The notes: generated by a model from the letters alone, not told the origin. Shown: positions 24,601 to 35,884, numbered from the stretch's first letter. The stretch is 64,000 nucleotides of DNA from Homarus americanus (GCF_018991925.1 NW_024727857.1:427501-491500), one strand, 5' to 3'. Numbers and translations: made by a program.

Positions 24601-25946
24601 ATGTGTTTTCATCTCTATATACAAATAGGGCATCAAAGTCGTAAGTAGATTTAAAATTATACCAACCAAATTTATCATCAATCATTAATATACACACATA
24701 ATCTCAGGTCCCAGGGAAGTGAGTCTCAAAGGTTCTTACAATATTAAAGAAAATACCTCGTTAAAGATACCAGAATTATCTTGAGTATTTGACTTCAGCT
24801 AAAACACAAAAGATGAAAATAACTACAAAAAAATCTCAAGAGTACTTTGTATTTTTTTTTTAGCTTAACTAGATAAACGTTCATTCAACACCAGTTAAGA
24901 TGCAAAGTTCAAAGAGGTATGCAAGAACTTTTCCCTTCTATATGGATTCTGTAGGTTCGTTTTGTCTCTTAATTAGCGCTGAAGGAACGTATTTCGTTAA
25001 GGTAGAATCTTGGTAACATTCTGGGATCATTTTTTTTTTATTTTAGAGGGTGTAATTTTTCGTAGTTTAGGTTAGGTTAGGCCAGGTCAAACAGTCATAC
25101 GCATCTTGACATGTTCAGTAGGAGAAATATTAATCAAGCGAATTTTAGTGACTCCAAAAGCAGACCTGTTTACCTCTGAGATGAACGTTGGCGCCTCGTT
25201 AGAGCTGACCACTTTAATATCGAAACAATCAGTGCCTGGTCACGACCAAGCTGCATTGCAGTGTCTGAAGATTAACACAGCTAATGAAGATTTGATTATA
25301 CCTAATGTGGGCGTGGCTAATTATATCAGGCATCAATTAGCTGTTGTTACGTGTGTGTAGTCTCTTGTAATATTGGGCCAATCAGCGAACAGATATCAAT
25401 ACACAATGATTCAATATATTTATTTTTCCAGTTGATGGATTATTGTGATATGCTTTTTCATATAAGTTGTCTTAGAAAATTAAGAATGGTTACTGGCTCC
25501 GTTAACCCGCACCTGCGAGAAGTATCCCTCACAAACGATAAATATCCAGCAGTCAGGTTCAGAGAAGCGGATACACGGCTAACTACACGTAGATAAAAAC
25601 TTATATGGAACTCGATATTACGACAATAATAGACAATTAAGTCGTAGCTACGCTGAGTCGTTCCTCGTTCACAACCATCCAGACATTGAGAAGAAAAACA
25701 GAGAGAATGAATCCTGGGTCGTTATTCAATTAAGTCTTGATGAATAATAGCGGCTTGGTCTCGGTGGGTCTTATTCACGTCGCACTGAACCATCACCATG
25801 ACGCCCTTCTGAACTCAACTACAAATCGTCTCGTATCATAAGTATGTTTAATATGAACCTTTTATCCTAATATCTTATGAGTCTAAAACTGAGTGAAGCA
25901 CCTGTGAACGATCGACAACGTTAGACACATAAAAATTTAAGCTTTT
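24601..25946. other. Low-repeat DNA, no gene called
   Basis: A short GGTTAGGTTAGG stretch lies at about 25069-25082. Open frames at 25106-25360 (TTG start) and 25351-25596 have mixed composition but no recognisable product or splice sites. As one of the few low-repeat stretches it could hide exons. Confidence 0.5.
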
Positions 25947-26012
25947 TCTCGCGGTGGTCACGAGGCTAGGATCATCTATACCTGGTGACATGAGTGAGTT
26001 CAAGTCTCCTCC
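25947..26012 (+). tRNA. tRNA-Glu-like pseudogene or SINE head
   Basis: TGGTCACGAGGCTAGGATC resembles the tRNA-Glu D-arm and A box (typically TGGTCTAGTGGCTAGGATTC). It is followed 35 bases later by GAGTTCAAGTCTCC, close to the B box GGTTCRANNCC. The acceptor stem does not pair properly and the anticodon stem is not convincing, so this is not a working tRNA. A tRNA-derived SINE remnant is equally possible. Confidence 0.35.
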
Positions 26013-26443
26013 AGTTATAAATGATTAAAGTAAAACACTAAATTTCACTTGGTTATCGTCCTAATATCCATAATAAGTATGAGTTTGGTGGAGTACACTC
26101 ACTGGGGTCACGGGTTAATGGTGCCCCGAGTTGTAACTGGTGAACCATTTGGCGTGGATCACGACAGTTCACCAGGCCGTAAAAAAAAAGACATTGATCG
26201 ATGACCAGTGAAATATTACCTTCTCGTCTCTCTTGTTATGGTAATTACGTGACCCAGGTGGTACAATTAGTAGTCATCAGTGTGCAATTGTCCTCATTTA
26301 ACCGAACCATTCCCATAAATCACCATATACGGACTTGATTGTCTCGTAAAGTAAAAAAATGATCCATCACCGCTACAACACTCCCTACCCTCACCCCCGC
26401 TATAGTCATTACTCGGAGTCCCAAGTGAAGGACACCCGGTGAC
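26013..26443 (-). other. Presumed intron sequence downstream of the 26.5-kb exon
   Basis: If the minus-strand donor at 26449-26444 is used, this would be intron. No matching acceptor with an open frame in the right phase was found here or further down to about 24.9 kb, so any second exon is distant or missed. Confidence 0.3.
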
Positions 26444-26449
26444 ACTTAC

Positions 26450-26513
26450 CTGAATCCTCGACGAAGGAAGCCAGAAGGATGGCGTCAAGGAGAATGACAG
26501 TGAAGGATCTCAT
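26450..26513 (-). CDS. Candidate first coding exon with signal peptide (partial gene)
   Basis: Read on the minus strand from 26513, an ATG opens a frame of 21 complete codons plus one base. It ends at a CAG|GTAAGT donor that matches the consensus at all nine positions (GT at 26449-26448). The residues start MRSFTVILL and continue with DAILLASF, then VEDS: a basic N-terminus, a hydrophobic core (one Asp inside) and a polar end, as expected for a secreted or membrane protein leader. The ATG has A at -3, and an in-frame TAG lies 15 bases upstream (26528-26526), so this is the first possible start. A TATA box lies about 155 bases upstream. The exon ends in phase 1. The rest of the gene was not found, so the product is unknown. 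A chance combination is possible. Spliced transcript data would settle it. Confidence 0.5.
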
Positions 26514-26668
26514 CTTTGGTATTGGCTAGGTCGAGTAAGCACAGATCTCGTGCGTGTTACGGTCACTCACCACACTACTACTTTACTTCAGTCCAGCGTG
26601 ACCTACATGAATTATTATCAACTCCAGCTCATTGCATGTGTAAACGTACAAATCCATTTTTCACATGG

Positions 26669-26676
26669 TTTATATA
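26669..26676 (-). promoter_or_regulatory. TATA box upstream of the candidate exon
   Basis: TATATAAA on the minus strand, in a non-microsatellite setting. Transcription would be expected to start near 26640-26650, giving a 5' UTR of about 130 bases before the ATG at 26513. No clear arthropod TCAGT initiator was seen at that point. Confidence 0.3.
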
Positions 26677-26719
26677 TTTTGCTGGTATATGCACAGACTG
26701 GTGATGTATTATTTTCTGG

Positions 26720-27631
26720 CAGTAATTAATGAATTTGGAGACAGAGAGAGGGAGATTTAGAAATGATACGCACTCGTTATCGCACTGTGTGTTGGTGACG
26801 CGGTTGGTGAGGAGCGAGTGGCGGCAACATCCTACCTCGACCGTGTGTGAGGGAACACTGGTGGTGAGGCGCCACTCAGCTAGGGATGTTACGGGCCAGC
26901 CAGCGGGTCTCTCTTGCCAGGCAGGCAGGCGCACCTACCAGGTCATCAACAGCAGGTGAAGACTCCAAGGTGACTCACTTACTCAACTACTACAACACAG
27001 TTGACTCATCTACCTTAACTTTCGTACCCCACAATTGAGGACACCAAGGTGACTCATCTGCCCACCCACCGGTGACTCCCGTACCGACACCCACATACAT
27101 CACAGGTAACTCACACCTACGCCTCCATACATCAGTCGTGAACATTAATGTCAAAATGGTCATCACCGCACCATTCATCACAGAGCATTATACTGTATGA
27201 GGAGGAGGAGAATCTTCCTGCGATCATATGTAATGTTCTAACGTATTTGTACACTTCCAACTTCCTCATAGGAAACAATGAAACTTAAAACAGATGTAGT
27301 ATTAACGATTATGCCATAGAATTATAGTTTATTCTGTACATATAACCTCTTGACCAAAAAACTAATTAATTATCTCACCTGTATCCCCCCCCACCCCCAC
27401 CCCCTCCCTCCCCCACACACAACATCAACAAAGACGAAAACACAGTACAGGAATTCACGTCATATTCACTTGTTAAAAATAAATGAAAGTTATGTATTTA
27501 CGCCTTATTATCAGAGACTTGTCAATAAAACCAATAATGCTGAGGGCCAAAAACAGGGTAACGACGTGGAAATATTTGTCCAATCTTCCTCAAGCTTGTA
27601 TATTTTTACCGTGTTACAGTGTTTATCTCGG
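26720..27631. other. Low-repeat DNA, partly GC-rich
   Basis: 26800-26960 is unusually GC-rich for the window and may belong to the promoter region of the minus-strand exon. GTGACTCA-type motifs recur near 26950-27115 (TGACTCAC, TGACTCATC). Nothing else is callable. Confidence 0.4.
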
Positions 27632-27632
27632 T

Positions 27633-28006
27633 AACACACACACACACACACACACAAGGGGGTAACTTTTCCTCCTCGTTTTATCATTGTGGAGTCAAAG
27701 ATTACCATTTTTTGGGGGGGTCTCTCTGTCTCTCTCTTCCTTCACATTCCTCTAATTAAACCTCTCGGACATCATCGTTGTTACCTGCCAAGTATATACC
27801 TGTAATTAACGTTTTTTTGTATATACTTCAGAATGTGAGACTTGTAGCGCGAAAATTTATATTATACAGTATATATATATATTTTTTTTTACATTTTTGT
27901 GGTTCTTTTCATCTATTTCAGTTTCTCTATTTATATTCTTTATCTTTATCATTTTTTTCTCATTATAAATCTTTCTCTCTCAATCTCTCTCTCTCTCTCT
28001 CTCTCT
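27633..28006. repeat. (CA)n at 27633-27656 and (CT)n at 27980-28006
   Basis: Two short dinucleotide tracts separated by T-rich unique sequence. Confidence 0.93.
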
Positions 28007-28374
28007 AGATGACAAAAAACATAAAATGAACAAACAAGATAGAGGAAACAAAAGAGGAGTTTGACATACATTGAAATAAAGTAATGTAGTAATGTACCAA
28101 AGGCAATTAACCCATTATACACAGGGGGGGAGGGGTGAAAGGTCTGTGTGTTGAATAAAATCGTCCAACGTTACCTAAATAAAATATTAAAAGTGACGTC
28201 TCCGTAATGAATGGGTCAAGAGCTTTGTTATAGGTCAAATCACTATCGGTGGTGACCTTTTTAACAACTGTGACCTTAAACTTTTGACCTTTTTTTAACC
28301 TTTTTTTTTAATTTATCAGCTATTAAGGGTTGTTATGTTGAGTGGATATATTATGTATGGATGTAGTTGGTTGT
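28007..28374. other. AT-rich DNA with a TGACCT cluster
   Basis: Between 28230 and 28300 the strand carries AGGTCAAA, then TGACCTTTTTAAC, GTGACCTTAAAC and TTTGACCTTT. These are four hexamers of the nuclear-receptor half-site type in mixed orientation. No gene was seen. Confidence 0.5.
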
Positions 28375-28670
28375 TTAATAAATCAGTCGTTTATTCAGTT
28401 AGTTAATTAATCAGTCATTTAATCAGTCAGTCATTCATTTAGCTAATCAGCCACTTAGTTAATTAGTCAGTCATTCAGTTAGTTAATCAGTCAGTCATTC
28501 AGTTTGTCAGCCATTCAGTTAGTTAATCAGTCAGTCATTCAGTTAGTTAATCAGTCAGTCATTCAGTTAGTTAATCAGTCAGTCATTCAGTTAGTTTGTC
28601 AGTCAGTCATTCAGTTAGTCAGTCAGTCATTCAGTTAGTTAATCAACCACTTAGTTAATTAATTAGTTGG
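28375..28670 (+). repeat. 24-bp minisatellite CAGTCAGTCATTCAGTTAGT
   Basis: About ten copies. The unit is the 20 bases named plus TAAT. Copies at the edges are more diverged and some lack the TTAAT segment. Confidence 0.93.
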
Positions 28671-28854
28671 ACAATTAGCTCCATACTACACTGAATCTCT
28701 CTCGTCTCCTCAGAATCATATTGTCAATATTGATAAAAGAAAAACACTCGAGTCGGAAGCGGTGACCTTACTGGGCCCAAGTGTTGCGTCTCTTTAATTT
28801 TATGGTGATTAGTGCGTGAATATGTGTAATTAGTCTTCCTCTTGAGTCCGTTTA

Positions 28855-29335
28855 AATTCCTCCTTCCTTCCTTCCTTCTTTTTCTCCCTCTCTTTTTGTT
28901 TCCCTCCCTCCTTCTCCCTGCTTCTCTCCCTCCTTTCCTTCTGGTTCCCTCCCTCCCTTTTCCTTCCTCTCTTTTGGTTCCTTCCCTCCCTCTCTCCTTT
29001 CCTTCCTCCTCTTTATTCCTCCTTCCTCTTTCCTCTTCCTCCCTCCTTCTTTCCCTTCTGGTTTCCCTCCCTACACTTTTCTTTTCCTTTTTTACCTTCC
29101 TACTTGGCTTCTTTCCATTCTTCATTCATTATCTCCTTCATTCTCCCTCTCCCTCTCTCATCTCCTCTGACCTATCCCTGCTTCCACCCCCTCCCCCACA
29201 TTTTCTTTCTGTCTTCCTCATTCCTTCCCTCCTTATTACCTCACATCCCTTCCTAATTCCCTCATTCCTTCATTATTTCCCTCCTATTTCCTTCACCACT
29301 TCCATCCTACCCCCCCCCGTCCCTCTCATCCCCCT
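28855..29335 (+). repeat. Pyrimidine-rich CCTTCCTC block
   Basis: About 480 bases of nearly pure C/T with (CCTT)n at the start. The long Phe/Leu/Pro/Ser frame over 28842-29513 and its Arg/Glu/Lys counterpart on the minus strand are compositional. Confidence 0.93.
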
Positions 29336-29662
29336 GACGGACGTACTGACGAACGGACGATCACTGCAGCTCACCCGGGAAAGATATCCTGTAAATATTT
29401 CACTTCTTGAAATATCCTACGAGCTCAAATATCCTTCGTATCCTTCCCCGACGATAAATCATTTCATTCCGGATTTACCTTCTGGGTTCTGGATGCCTCA
29501 GTCTGAAGGGTGATACTACCGGGGGTAATGCGTGTACAAGTGTGTGTGTGTGTGGCCTCTCCTCTTAACGTAATATGGACATGTGACTGGTTGACTGTCT
29601 GTCCCGTTTTTTTTTATGTGTTGAAACAAGAGGTATAAAGTGGTGCAAGGACAAGTATAGAG

Positions 29663-29664
<2 letters not shown>

Positions 29665-29699
<35 letters not shown>
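29665..29699. repeat. (CA)n microsatellite
   Basis: About 17 CA units. A short GT run lies 115 bases upstream at about 29541-29554. Confidence 0.97.
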
Positions 29700-29700
<1 letters not shown>

Positions 29701-30540
29701 GAATATTATGCAGCGTCAAACTCTTCGTCATATCAGTTCAGTAAACACACCAAGAGTCGTCAATATCTCCCTTAAGTTGCTCTCATCACCAGAAGTCGTG
29801 TGTGAAGGTCATGTCTGCTGTCCTTCAGTGATGTTCCTGCGTGTAATTATTCAATGCCGAGAAGAATTAGTTTAAGTGTGTCTTGTTTATACTCACCACC
29901 GCCTCTGTTAATTTACTTCACTCTAAAGAAAAGTTTATTTTTTCTTAATTTTATTTCTTTTTTTTTGCCGTTTTTATCACAGGAATAAAGTAATTATGAT
30001 AAAACTAAGAAGTAAAAAAATATTGCTGATAATAAAACAAAATATTAATGATAACTACAACACCACCAGTACCACCAACAACAATAATAATAATAACAAC
30101 AATAATAGAAATAACAATAATAATAATAACAACAACCCAACATAACCTTAGTCGCCAACACAGTACAGAAACATTCCTACGGGACCAGAGTTGTGTAATA
30201 AACGTAATGTATGAGAAGAGTTAATCTCATCTTAAGCCAGATTATTTCTGTACATTAATTTCGTAATGACATTAAACCCTGGGAGTCAATTTTACAGCGA
30301 AGAAAATTTTTCAGACTTTAGACTTTTGTGATTATCTCAAGTGAAGGATATTACAGGGGGCCGCATCTTGGTCTTGTGGGCGCTTACTGAAGATTAATCT
30401 GATATTTTCCTGAAAAGATCGAGTTTTAGTTGATAATTATTAACCTTTTAACGATGGTTATAGTGTAATTACTGGTGTATCTATTTAATGCGCTTTATAA
30501 TAGTTCTTGTGAAGGTTGAGTTTCGGTTGACAGATTGCTT
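29700..30540. other. AT-rich DNA with an (AAT/AAC)n tract
   Basis: AATAAC trinucleotides dominate at about 30075-30140. No gene was recognised. Confidence 0.6.
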
Positions 30541-30552
30541 GGTGTGTGTGTG

Positions 30553-30651
<99 letters not shown>
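30541..30651. repeat. (GT)n microsatellite
   Basis: About 55 units with one TTT-side interruption near 30567. Confidence 0.98.
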
Positions 30652-30852
30652 CTGATGCCTTTAACTAGGTAAGTAAGTTCATTAAGGCAGAGAGAGATCA
30701 ATCACTGTGAACCTTCGCCTTCAGGGAGACTGTGGACTTTAGGCGAGGAACCAGATTACTGTGAGGCTAGCCAGGGGGTGGGGGGTACACACACTGATAA
30801 TATACCTTATGTATATATCCCCACCATTTATACATCATGTCTTCTATGAATG

Positions 30853-31275
30853 TAGGAAAAAATGGCACAGGGAAACTGGCAATAGGAAAATATGGCACCG
30901 GAAAAAAAGGCATAATCATCAGACTAGGGGAAAATGGCACATTAATTTTTATTGACATGTTTTCGCTAAAAGAGTATAACGTTTGTTACTGAAACTAACC
31001 TAACCAAACCTAACCAAACCTAACCTAACCTAACCTAACCTAACCTAACCTAAGAATATTATTGGACAAAGGAACTAAAACACGAGATGTGATCGAGGTG
31101 TATAAATGGAAGTCAGGGCTAAACAAAGGTGATATAACAAGTTACCAAACATCATCATTTACTCGTTAGCTCGTAAGTTTGTTTGTGGTTCGTGAGCTCG
31201 AAGTGAAATTTGTTGTGCCATTTTTTCCTAGTACGAAAATAGTGCCATTTTTCCTGTGGCATTTTTTCCGAGTAC
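30853..31275. repeat. Inverted field of GGAAAAAATGGCAC motifs
   Basis: Five variants of GGAAAAAATGGCAC lie on the plus strand at 30853-30940. Three copies of the reverse complement (GTGCCATTTTTTCC) lie at 31213-31275. About 270 bases separate the arms, and that spacer carries a CCTAA tract. The arms could pair as an imperfect stem. No target duplication or terminal repeat was identified, so calling it a fold-back element would be inference. Confidence 0.75.
30995..31053 (-). repeat. Interstitial CCTAA tract
   Basis: About eleven pentamer-like units. The first few are CCTAACCAAA variants and the last seven are perfect CCTAA. Confidence 0.95.
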
Positions 31276-31415
31276 CATCCTCTACTTCCTCTTATATGAT
31301 GACAGAGTACAAAGCTTCGTCACGTCACACCAAAGCTCAGGATCAGGTCGGTTGTAAAAGCTTTGTTAGATCACCTGAAGATTAACCCCCCTTGTTTACG
31401 TCACCCGCTTAAGAT

Positions 31416-31431
31416 TAACCTAACCTAACCC
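31416..31431 (-). repeat. Short CCTAA tract
   Basis: Three CCTAA units next to a C homopolymer. Confidence 0.8.
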
Positions 31432-31439
31432 TCCCCCCC

Positions 31440-32835
31440 CGAGGTGACGTTAGGGTGTTTAACCATCAGTTGACATAAGCTGAGGGAGAGGGACTAGTCT
31501 TCATATGATCCTCTTAGTTTTTGTACAACGAAATATACTCGATTTTTATTAACTTGTTTCAAAGACGATATGAAACACTTCCTACAAATTCGATTTATAT
31601 AGACAATCAAAACAAGATTAGTTTACTCGCCTTGTGGTCTCGGAAAGCTTATTGTTTCATCATGAGTTTGGCCGTAATACGTTATCAACTTTATTATGTG
31701 AGACAGCTTCATAGGCGATATGAAACCCTCCCGCCAATACTTCATACAGACAAATAAAACAAGAGTGGATACCAGCCTTGTGGTCAGAAATGGAAACGGT
31801 TTGGCGGGTAACGAGTCAGTTGGTTATTTGGAAATGGGTCAGGGTGGGTCATAGTGGGTCACGGGTCAGGATGGGTTAATTCAGCAATATCATTGGTCAA
31901 AAACTTCTTGTATAATTTCAATGTCGTTATTTTCTAAGTGCTAACAGTTTAATTTCATCCTATAAATAAAGATTTTCGGCCATGATACCGTCAGATATCT
32001 TTGTTTACAACTTTAACACTTTGATTTTGGAGTGGCCGAGAATTTCAGCGTTGTCCATGGCTGTTGTGAAGAGTGATCCGTCATTGAGAACATTTACAGT
32101 GTTTAAAACGGGAAGACGATCACAAAGGATTCATTGGACAAGCTGAAGAAATTGATATTACTCTAGGCACTGAAGTAGTTCACCGTGTTAGTGTTCGTGT
32201 CTTGTGTCGTGTCGCCTAATTTTGAACGACAACAGGCTCGTGAACTTATGCCAACTCCCGATGAAGCCGTTCACTGTGTCATTAAGAAAGAAATCATAAA
32301 ATTATAAGACTAGGAGACATGAGCAACCGGGAAATACTGTCATTGATTAGCGGCACTCGAAGACAATGATTCCTCCTGTACTGAGTGAGGTGGTGAGATC
32401 TGTGTTTGTGGTGCAGCCAGCGTTGTGTATCGGAGTAGCACGTCATAGCCTTCACCGTAAGCAATACCATACGACCACAGCGTTCACGGCTCAGACCGGA
32501 ATCTGTAGTGCCACTTTGTATCGTTGTGAAATACTACAAAAAAATCCAAATACAATCAAGTGTATCTCAGAAATATTACCTAGTGTTTTATGGAAAGGTA
32601 ATATATATATGTGAAACCTACTTACCAGCATAGTTTTGGAACCTATATTAAATGTATTCAGGTCAGATGATTGTTGGGTCATATAGGTCACGGGGTCAAG
32701 GCTGGCGACCCTGCTTTTAGTATCTGAAGGGTTATTATTTCATGGTTAACCTCACAACACTCCTGGGATGCTGAAGAAGATGTAGGCATCCTGAACTCTA
32801 AGGAAGAGAGTGGTGTTATATTTCACTGTTTTAGC
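31440..32835. other. Low-repeat DNA, no gene called
   Basis: A ~120-150 bp phrase is duplicated: AGACGATATGAAACACTTCC (about 31563) and AGGCGATATGAAACCCTCCC (about 31714), each followed by a similar ATAGACAATCAAAACAAGA tail. GGGTCA motifs cluster at about 31838-31875. A minus-strand CTG|GTAAGTAGG donor-like site (near 32622-32630) has no convincing acceptor. Confidence 0.5.
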
Positions 32836-32837
32836 TG

Positions 32838-33025
32838 TCCACACTTCCTCTCATTTCCACCATCCACACCTCCCTCTCATTTCCACCATCCACACTACCT
32901 CATTTCCACCTTCCACACTACCTCATTTCCACCATCCACACCTCATATCCACCATCCACACCTCCCTCTCATTTCCACCATCTACACCTTTCCATTTTCA
33001 CCATCCACACACCTCTCATTTCCAC
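32838..33025 (+). repeat. Minisatellite CATTTCCACCATCCACAC
   Basis: About eight units of 20-32 bp built on ATTTCCACCATCCACACCTC, with variable CTCCCT filler. Confidence 0.93.
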
Positions 33026-33236
33026 TGTTCTCCAAGTAAGAGCCGTAATAGCCTGTCTGCCGCTGAGGTGTCTTTGATGAATGGTTCGCCACGAGTCTTA
33101 CCTTGAGAAATGGTTATCTTCTTATGCCTCTTCAAGAACTTTAGCCTTTCTTCCTTTACCTCTCTAAGGAATTTATTTTTTCTTCATTTACGTTTTCTGG
33201 AATTTTAGTTTCTCTTCCTGTGACTTTTCTATCTCC

Positions 33237-33239
<3 letters not shown>

Positions 33240-33316
<77 letters not shown>
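33240..33316. repeat. (GT)n microsatellite
   Basis: About 38 perfect GT units. Confidence 0.99.
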
Positions 33317-33319
<3 letters not shown>

Positions 33320-34085
33320 TCCTACTTAAAGCTGCTTAACCTTTAAACATCCTTATTTTAAATGTTTAGACCTATATTAAGGAAATTGAATTACTGCTGC
33401 ACAGAACAAGGACCTTCTCGACTATGTTAAGGTAACTCTTGATGATGATGCGAACCTTTTTTTTTATAGCTTTTAAACCCGTCAGAAGATGCCATGGCCA
33501 CACACCTGGGTATGATTCATCACCCGCTAGAACGATAAAGCTTTCATCTCAGTCTGTCTGTTTGTTAGTCTTTCTGTTGTCACTGCTTGGTTTTAACGGT
33601 GCCTCGTAGGTCACTGTGGTCACTGTTAGTTTTCGACCATAACCACTGAGGTCACTGTTGTCATTATCAGCCCCAAGGTAGCTCCACCAATTTACGATCT
33701 GACACTCGCTCAAAACTATTGCCTCGAGCTCTGACGTACATATTAACTCGGGCTGCTGTCACTGCCACTGGTCTTCGTCCCTCTCAAGATTTTTCACTAA
33801 CAAATGTCAACAGTGACGCGTCTTTGCAATATTGCAATATCCCTTTGATAAAATGTCAGGTTTCTTCCTCCTTTCATGTTCTACTCGAGATCTGGAATGA
33901 TTATTTTTACTGGATCTCTCTTTCCTTATGACACCCCCATCCCTCACTTTTTCGACACTCCCTGTCTTCTCCCTAATCCCTTTCCTCCCTCACTACCTCC
34001 GCCTCTCTCTCCCAGGCATTGTTCCCAAAAGTCTTCCTCGTCTCTCTTGGTCATCCATTCTCCGCGAGTGCTGTGCTCATAGTCT
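33317..34085. other. Unique DNA, no gene seen
   Basis: The phrase GGTCACTGTGGTCACTGTTA recurs three times near 33610-33665. The remainder shows no coding or RNA signal. Confidence 0.55.
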
Positions 34086-34250
34086 AAACTCCCTCTTCCT
34101 CCTCCTCTTTCTTCCCCTCCTCCTCTTCTTCTCCTCCTCCTCTTTCTTCTCCTCCCCTCTTTCTTCTCCTCCTCCTCTTTCTTCGCCTCCTCTTCTTTCT
34201 TCCCCTCCTCCTCCTCTTTCTTCTCCTCCTCCTCTTCTTTACTCTAGGTC
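34086..34250 (+). repeat. Pyrimidine-rich CTCCTCCTCTTTCTT block
   Basis: Nearly pure C/T with an irregular 15-30 bp unit. It gives Ser/Leu and Arg/Lys frames that are not genes. Confidence 0.92.
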
Positions 34251-34366
34251 GCCCATCGGCCAGACTGTCTGCATCATTTTTACTGCTCGCCACACTCTCG
34301 AGCTCTGGTCATTGCTGGAGTCATCCTCGTGATTTCCCTCAAGTCTTCTGCCTCTTTCTTGACTTA

Positions 34367-35790
34367 GTGTCTGTTGTGGAGTTTTGCCTCACCGTCTGTT
34401 GTAGCGTCTTGCCTCATCGTCTGTTGTAGTCTTGCATCACCGTCTGTTGTAGTCTTGCATCACCGTCTGGCGTAGCGTCTTGCGTCAACGTCTGTTGTAG
34501 CGTCATGCATCACCGTCTGTTGTAGCGTCTTGCATCACCGTCTGTTGTAGTGTCTTGCATCACCGTCTGTTGTAGCGTCTTGCTTCACCGTCCTTTGTAG
34601 AGTCTTGCATCACCGTTTGCTGTAGCGTCTTGCATCACCGTCTGTTGTAGCGTCTTGGTTCACCGTATGTTGTCGCGTCTTGCCTCATCGTCTGTTGTAG
34701 CGTCTTGCATCACCATCTGTTGTAGCGTCTTGCTTCACCGTCCTTTGTAGAGTCTTGCATCACCGTCTGTTGTAGAGTCTTGCATCACCGTCTGTTGTAG
34801 CGTCTTGGTTCACCGTATGTTGTAGTTCCATCACTGGTTCATGTAGCGTCATGTATCACTGTCTGTTGGGAAGTGTCATGTATCACTTATGTTCGTTGTA
34901 GCGTCTTGCATCACTGTCTGTTGTAGTTGGGGTCTTGCATCACCGTCTGTTGTAGTGTCTTGCATCACCGTCTGTTAGAAGTGTCTCATCACCGTCCGTT
35001 GTAGCGTCTTGCATCTCCGTCCGTTGTAGTTGTCTTTGCATCTCTGTTCTGTTGTAGCGGGGGTCTTGCATCACTGTTCCAGTCTTGCATCACCGACCGT
35101 TGTAGCGTCTTTGCATCTCTGTCTGTTAAAGTGTCTTGCATCACCGTCTGTTAGGTCTTGCATCACTGTCCGTTAGAAGTGTCTTGTATCTCCGTCTGTT
35201 GCGTCTTGCATCACTGTCCGTTGTAGCGTCTTTGCATCTCCGTCTGTTGTAAGCGTCTTTGCATCACCGTCTGTTGTAGTCTGCATCACCGACCGTTGTA
35301 GCGTCTGCATCTCCGTCTGTTGTAGCGTCTTAATCACCGTCTGTTGTAGTCTTGGCATCACTGTCCGTTGTAAAGGTCTTGCATCTCCGTCTGTTGTAGC
35401 GTCTTGCATCACCGTCCGTTGTAAAGCGTCTTGCATCTCCGTCTGTTGTAGCGTCTTGCATCACCGTTCGTTGTAGTCTTGCATCACCGTCCGTTGTGTA
35501 GCGTCTTTGCATCTCCGTCTGTTGTAGCGTCTTTGCATCTCCGTCTGTTGTGCGTCTTGCATCACCGCTGTCTGTTGTAGTTCCCATCTCCGTCTGTTGT
35601 AAAGGGTTCTTTGTATCACCGTCCGTTGTAGCGTCTTGCATCTCCGTCTGTTGTAGCGTCTTGCATCTCCGTCTGTTGTAGCGTCTTGCATCACCGTCCG
35701 TTGTAGCGTCTTGCATCTCCGTCTGTTGTAGCGTCTTGCATCACCGTCTGTTGTAGCGTCTTGCCTCACCGTCGGTTGCAAAATCTTTCC
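34367..35790 (+). repeat. 1.4-kb minisatellite with 25-bp unit
   Basis: About 55 tandem copies of a 25-bp unit with core GCATCACCGTCTGTTGTAG followed by CGTCTT. Two common variants alternate in the 3' half (CACCGTCCG and ATCTCCGTCTG), suggesting a two-unit higher-order pattern. Unit length slips by 1-4 bases in places. Minus-strand frames with MQDATTDGDARRYNRRRCK periodicity are three-frame translations of the 25-mer, not protein. Confidence 0.98.
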
Positions 35791-35881
35791 TCCGTCTCTC
35801 CCGAAGATCAAAATGTTTGTAGTATTTTCGCCCAACTTATCATTGTCCTCGAGGTATGATTAAACCAGCCATCTTCCTCAG

Positions 35882-35884
<3 letters not shown>

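Noticed and set aside
25106..25596. Two adjacent protein-like frames
   Set aside because: The first starts at TTG, no splice sites fit, and no product is recognised. Kept only as unassigned DNA.
28375..28670. CRISPR-like regular repeat-spacer look of several arrays
   Set aside because: Units abut or vary gradually. There are no unique spacers of constant length, and the window is eukaryotic.
28842..29513. 223-residue Phe/Leu/Pro/Ser frame resembling a membrane protein
   Set aside because: Hydrophobicity comes from a pyrimidine-only strand, not from helices separated by loops. No splice or conserved motif was seen.
32490..32691. Minus-strand exon ending at CTG|GTAAGTAGG
   Set aside because: The upstream acceptor is poor and the reading frame continues through the donor without preference.
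33101..33240. Minus-strand AAG|GTAAGA donor preceded by Lys/Glu-rich frames
   Set aside because: The upstream frames contain stops (TAA) in every phase within about 60 bases and the composition is simply A-rich.
34367..35835. Long minus-strand frames with Asp/Arg/Thr-rich periodic protein
   Set aside because: The 25-base unit is read in three successive frames, giving a 25-residue period. Frames are broken wherever the unit slips and nothing outside the array supports a gene.
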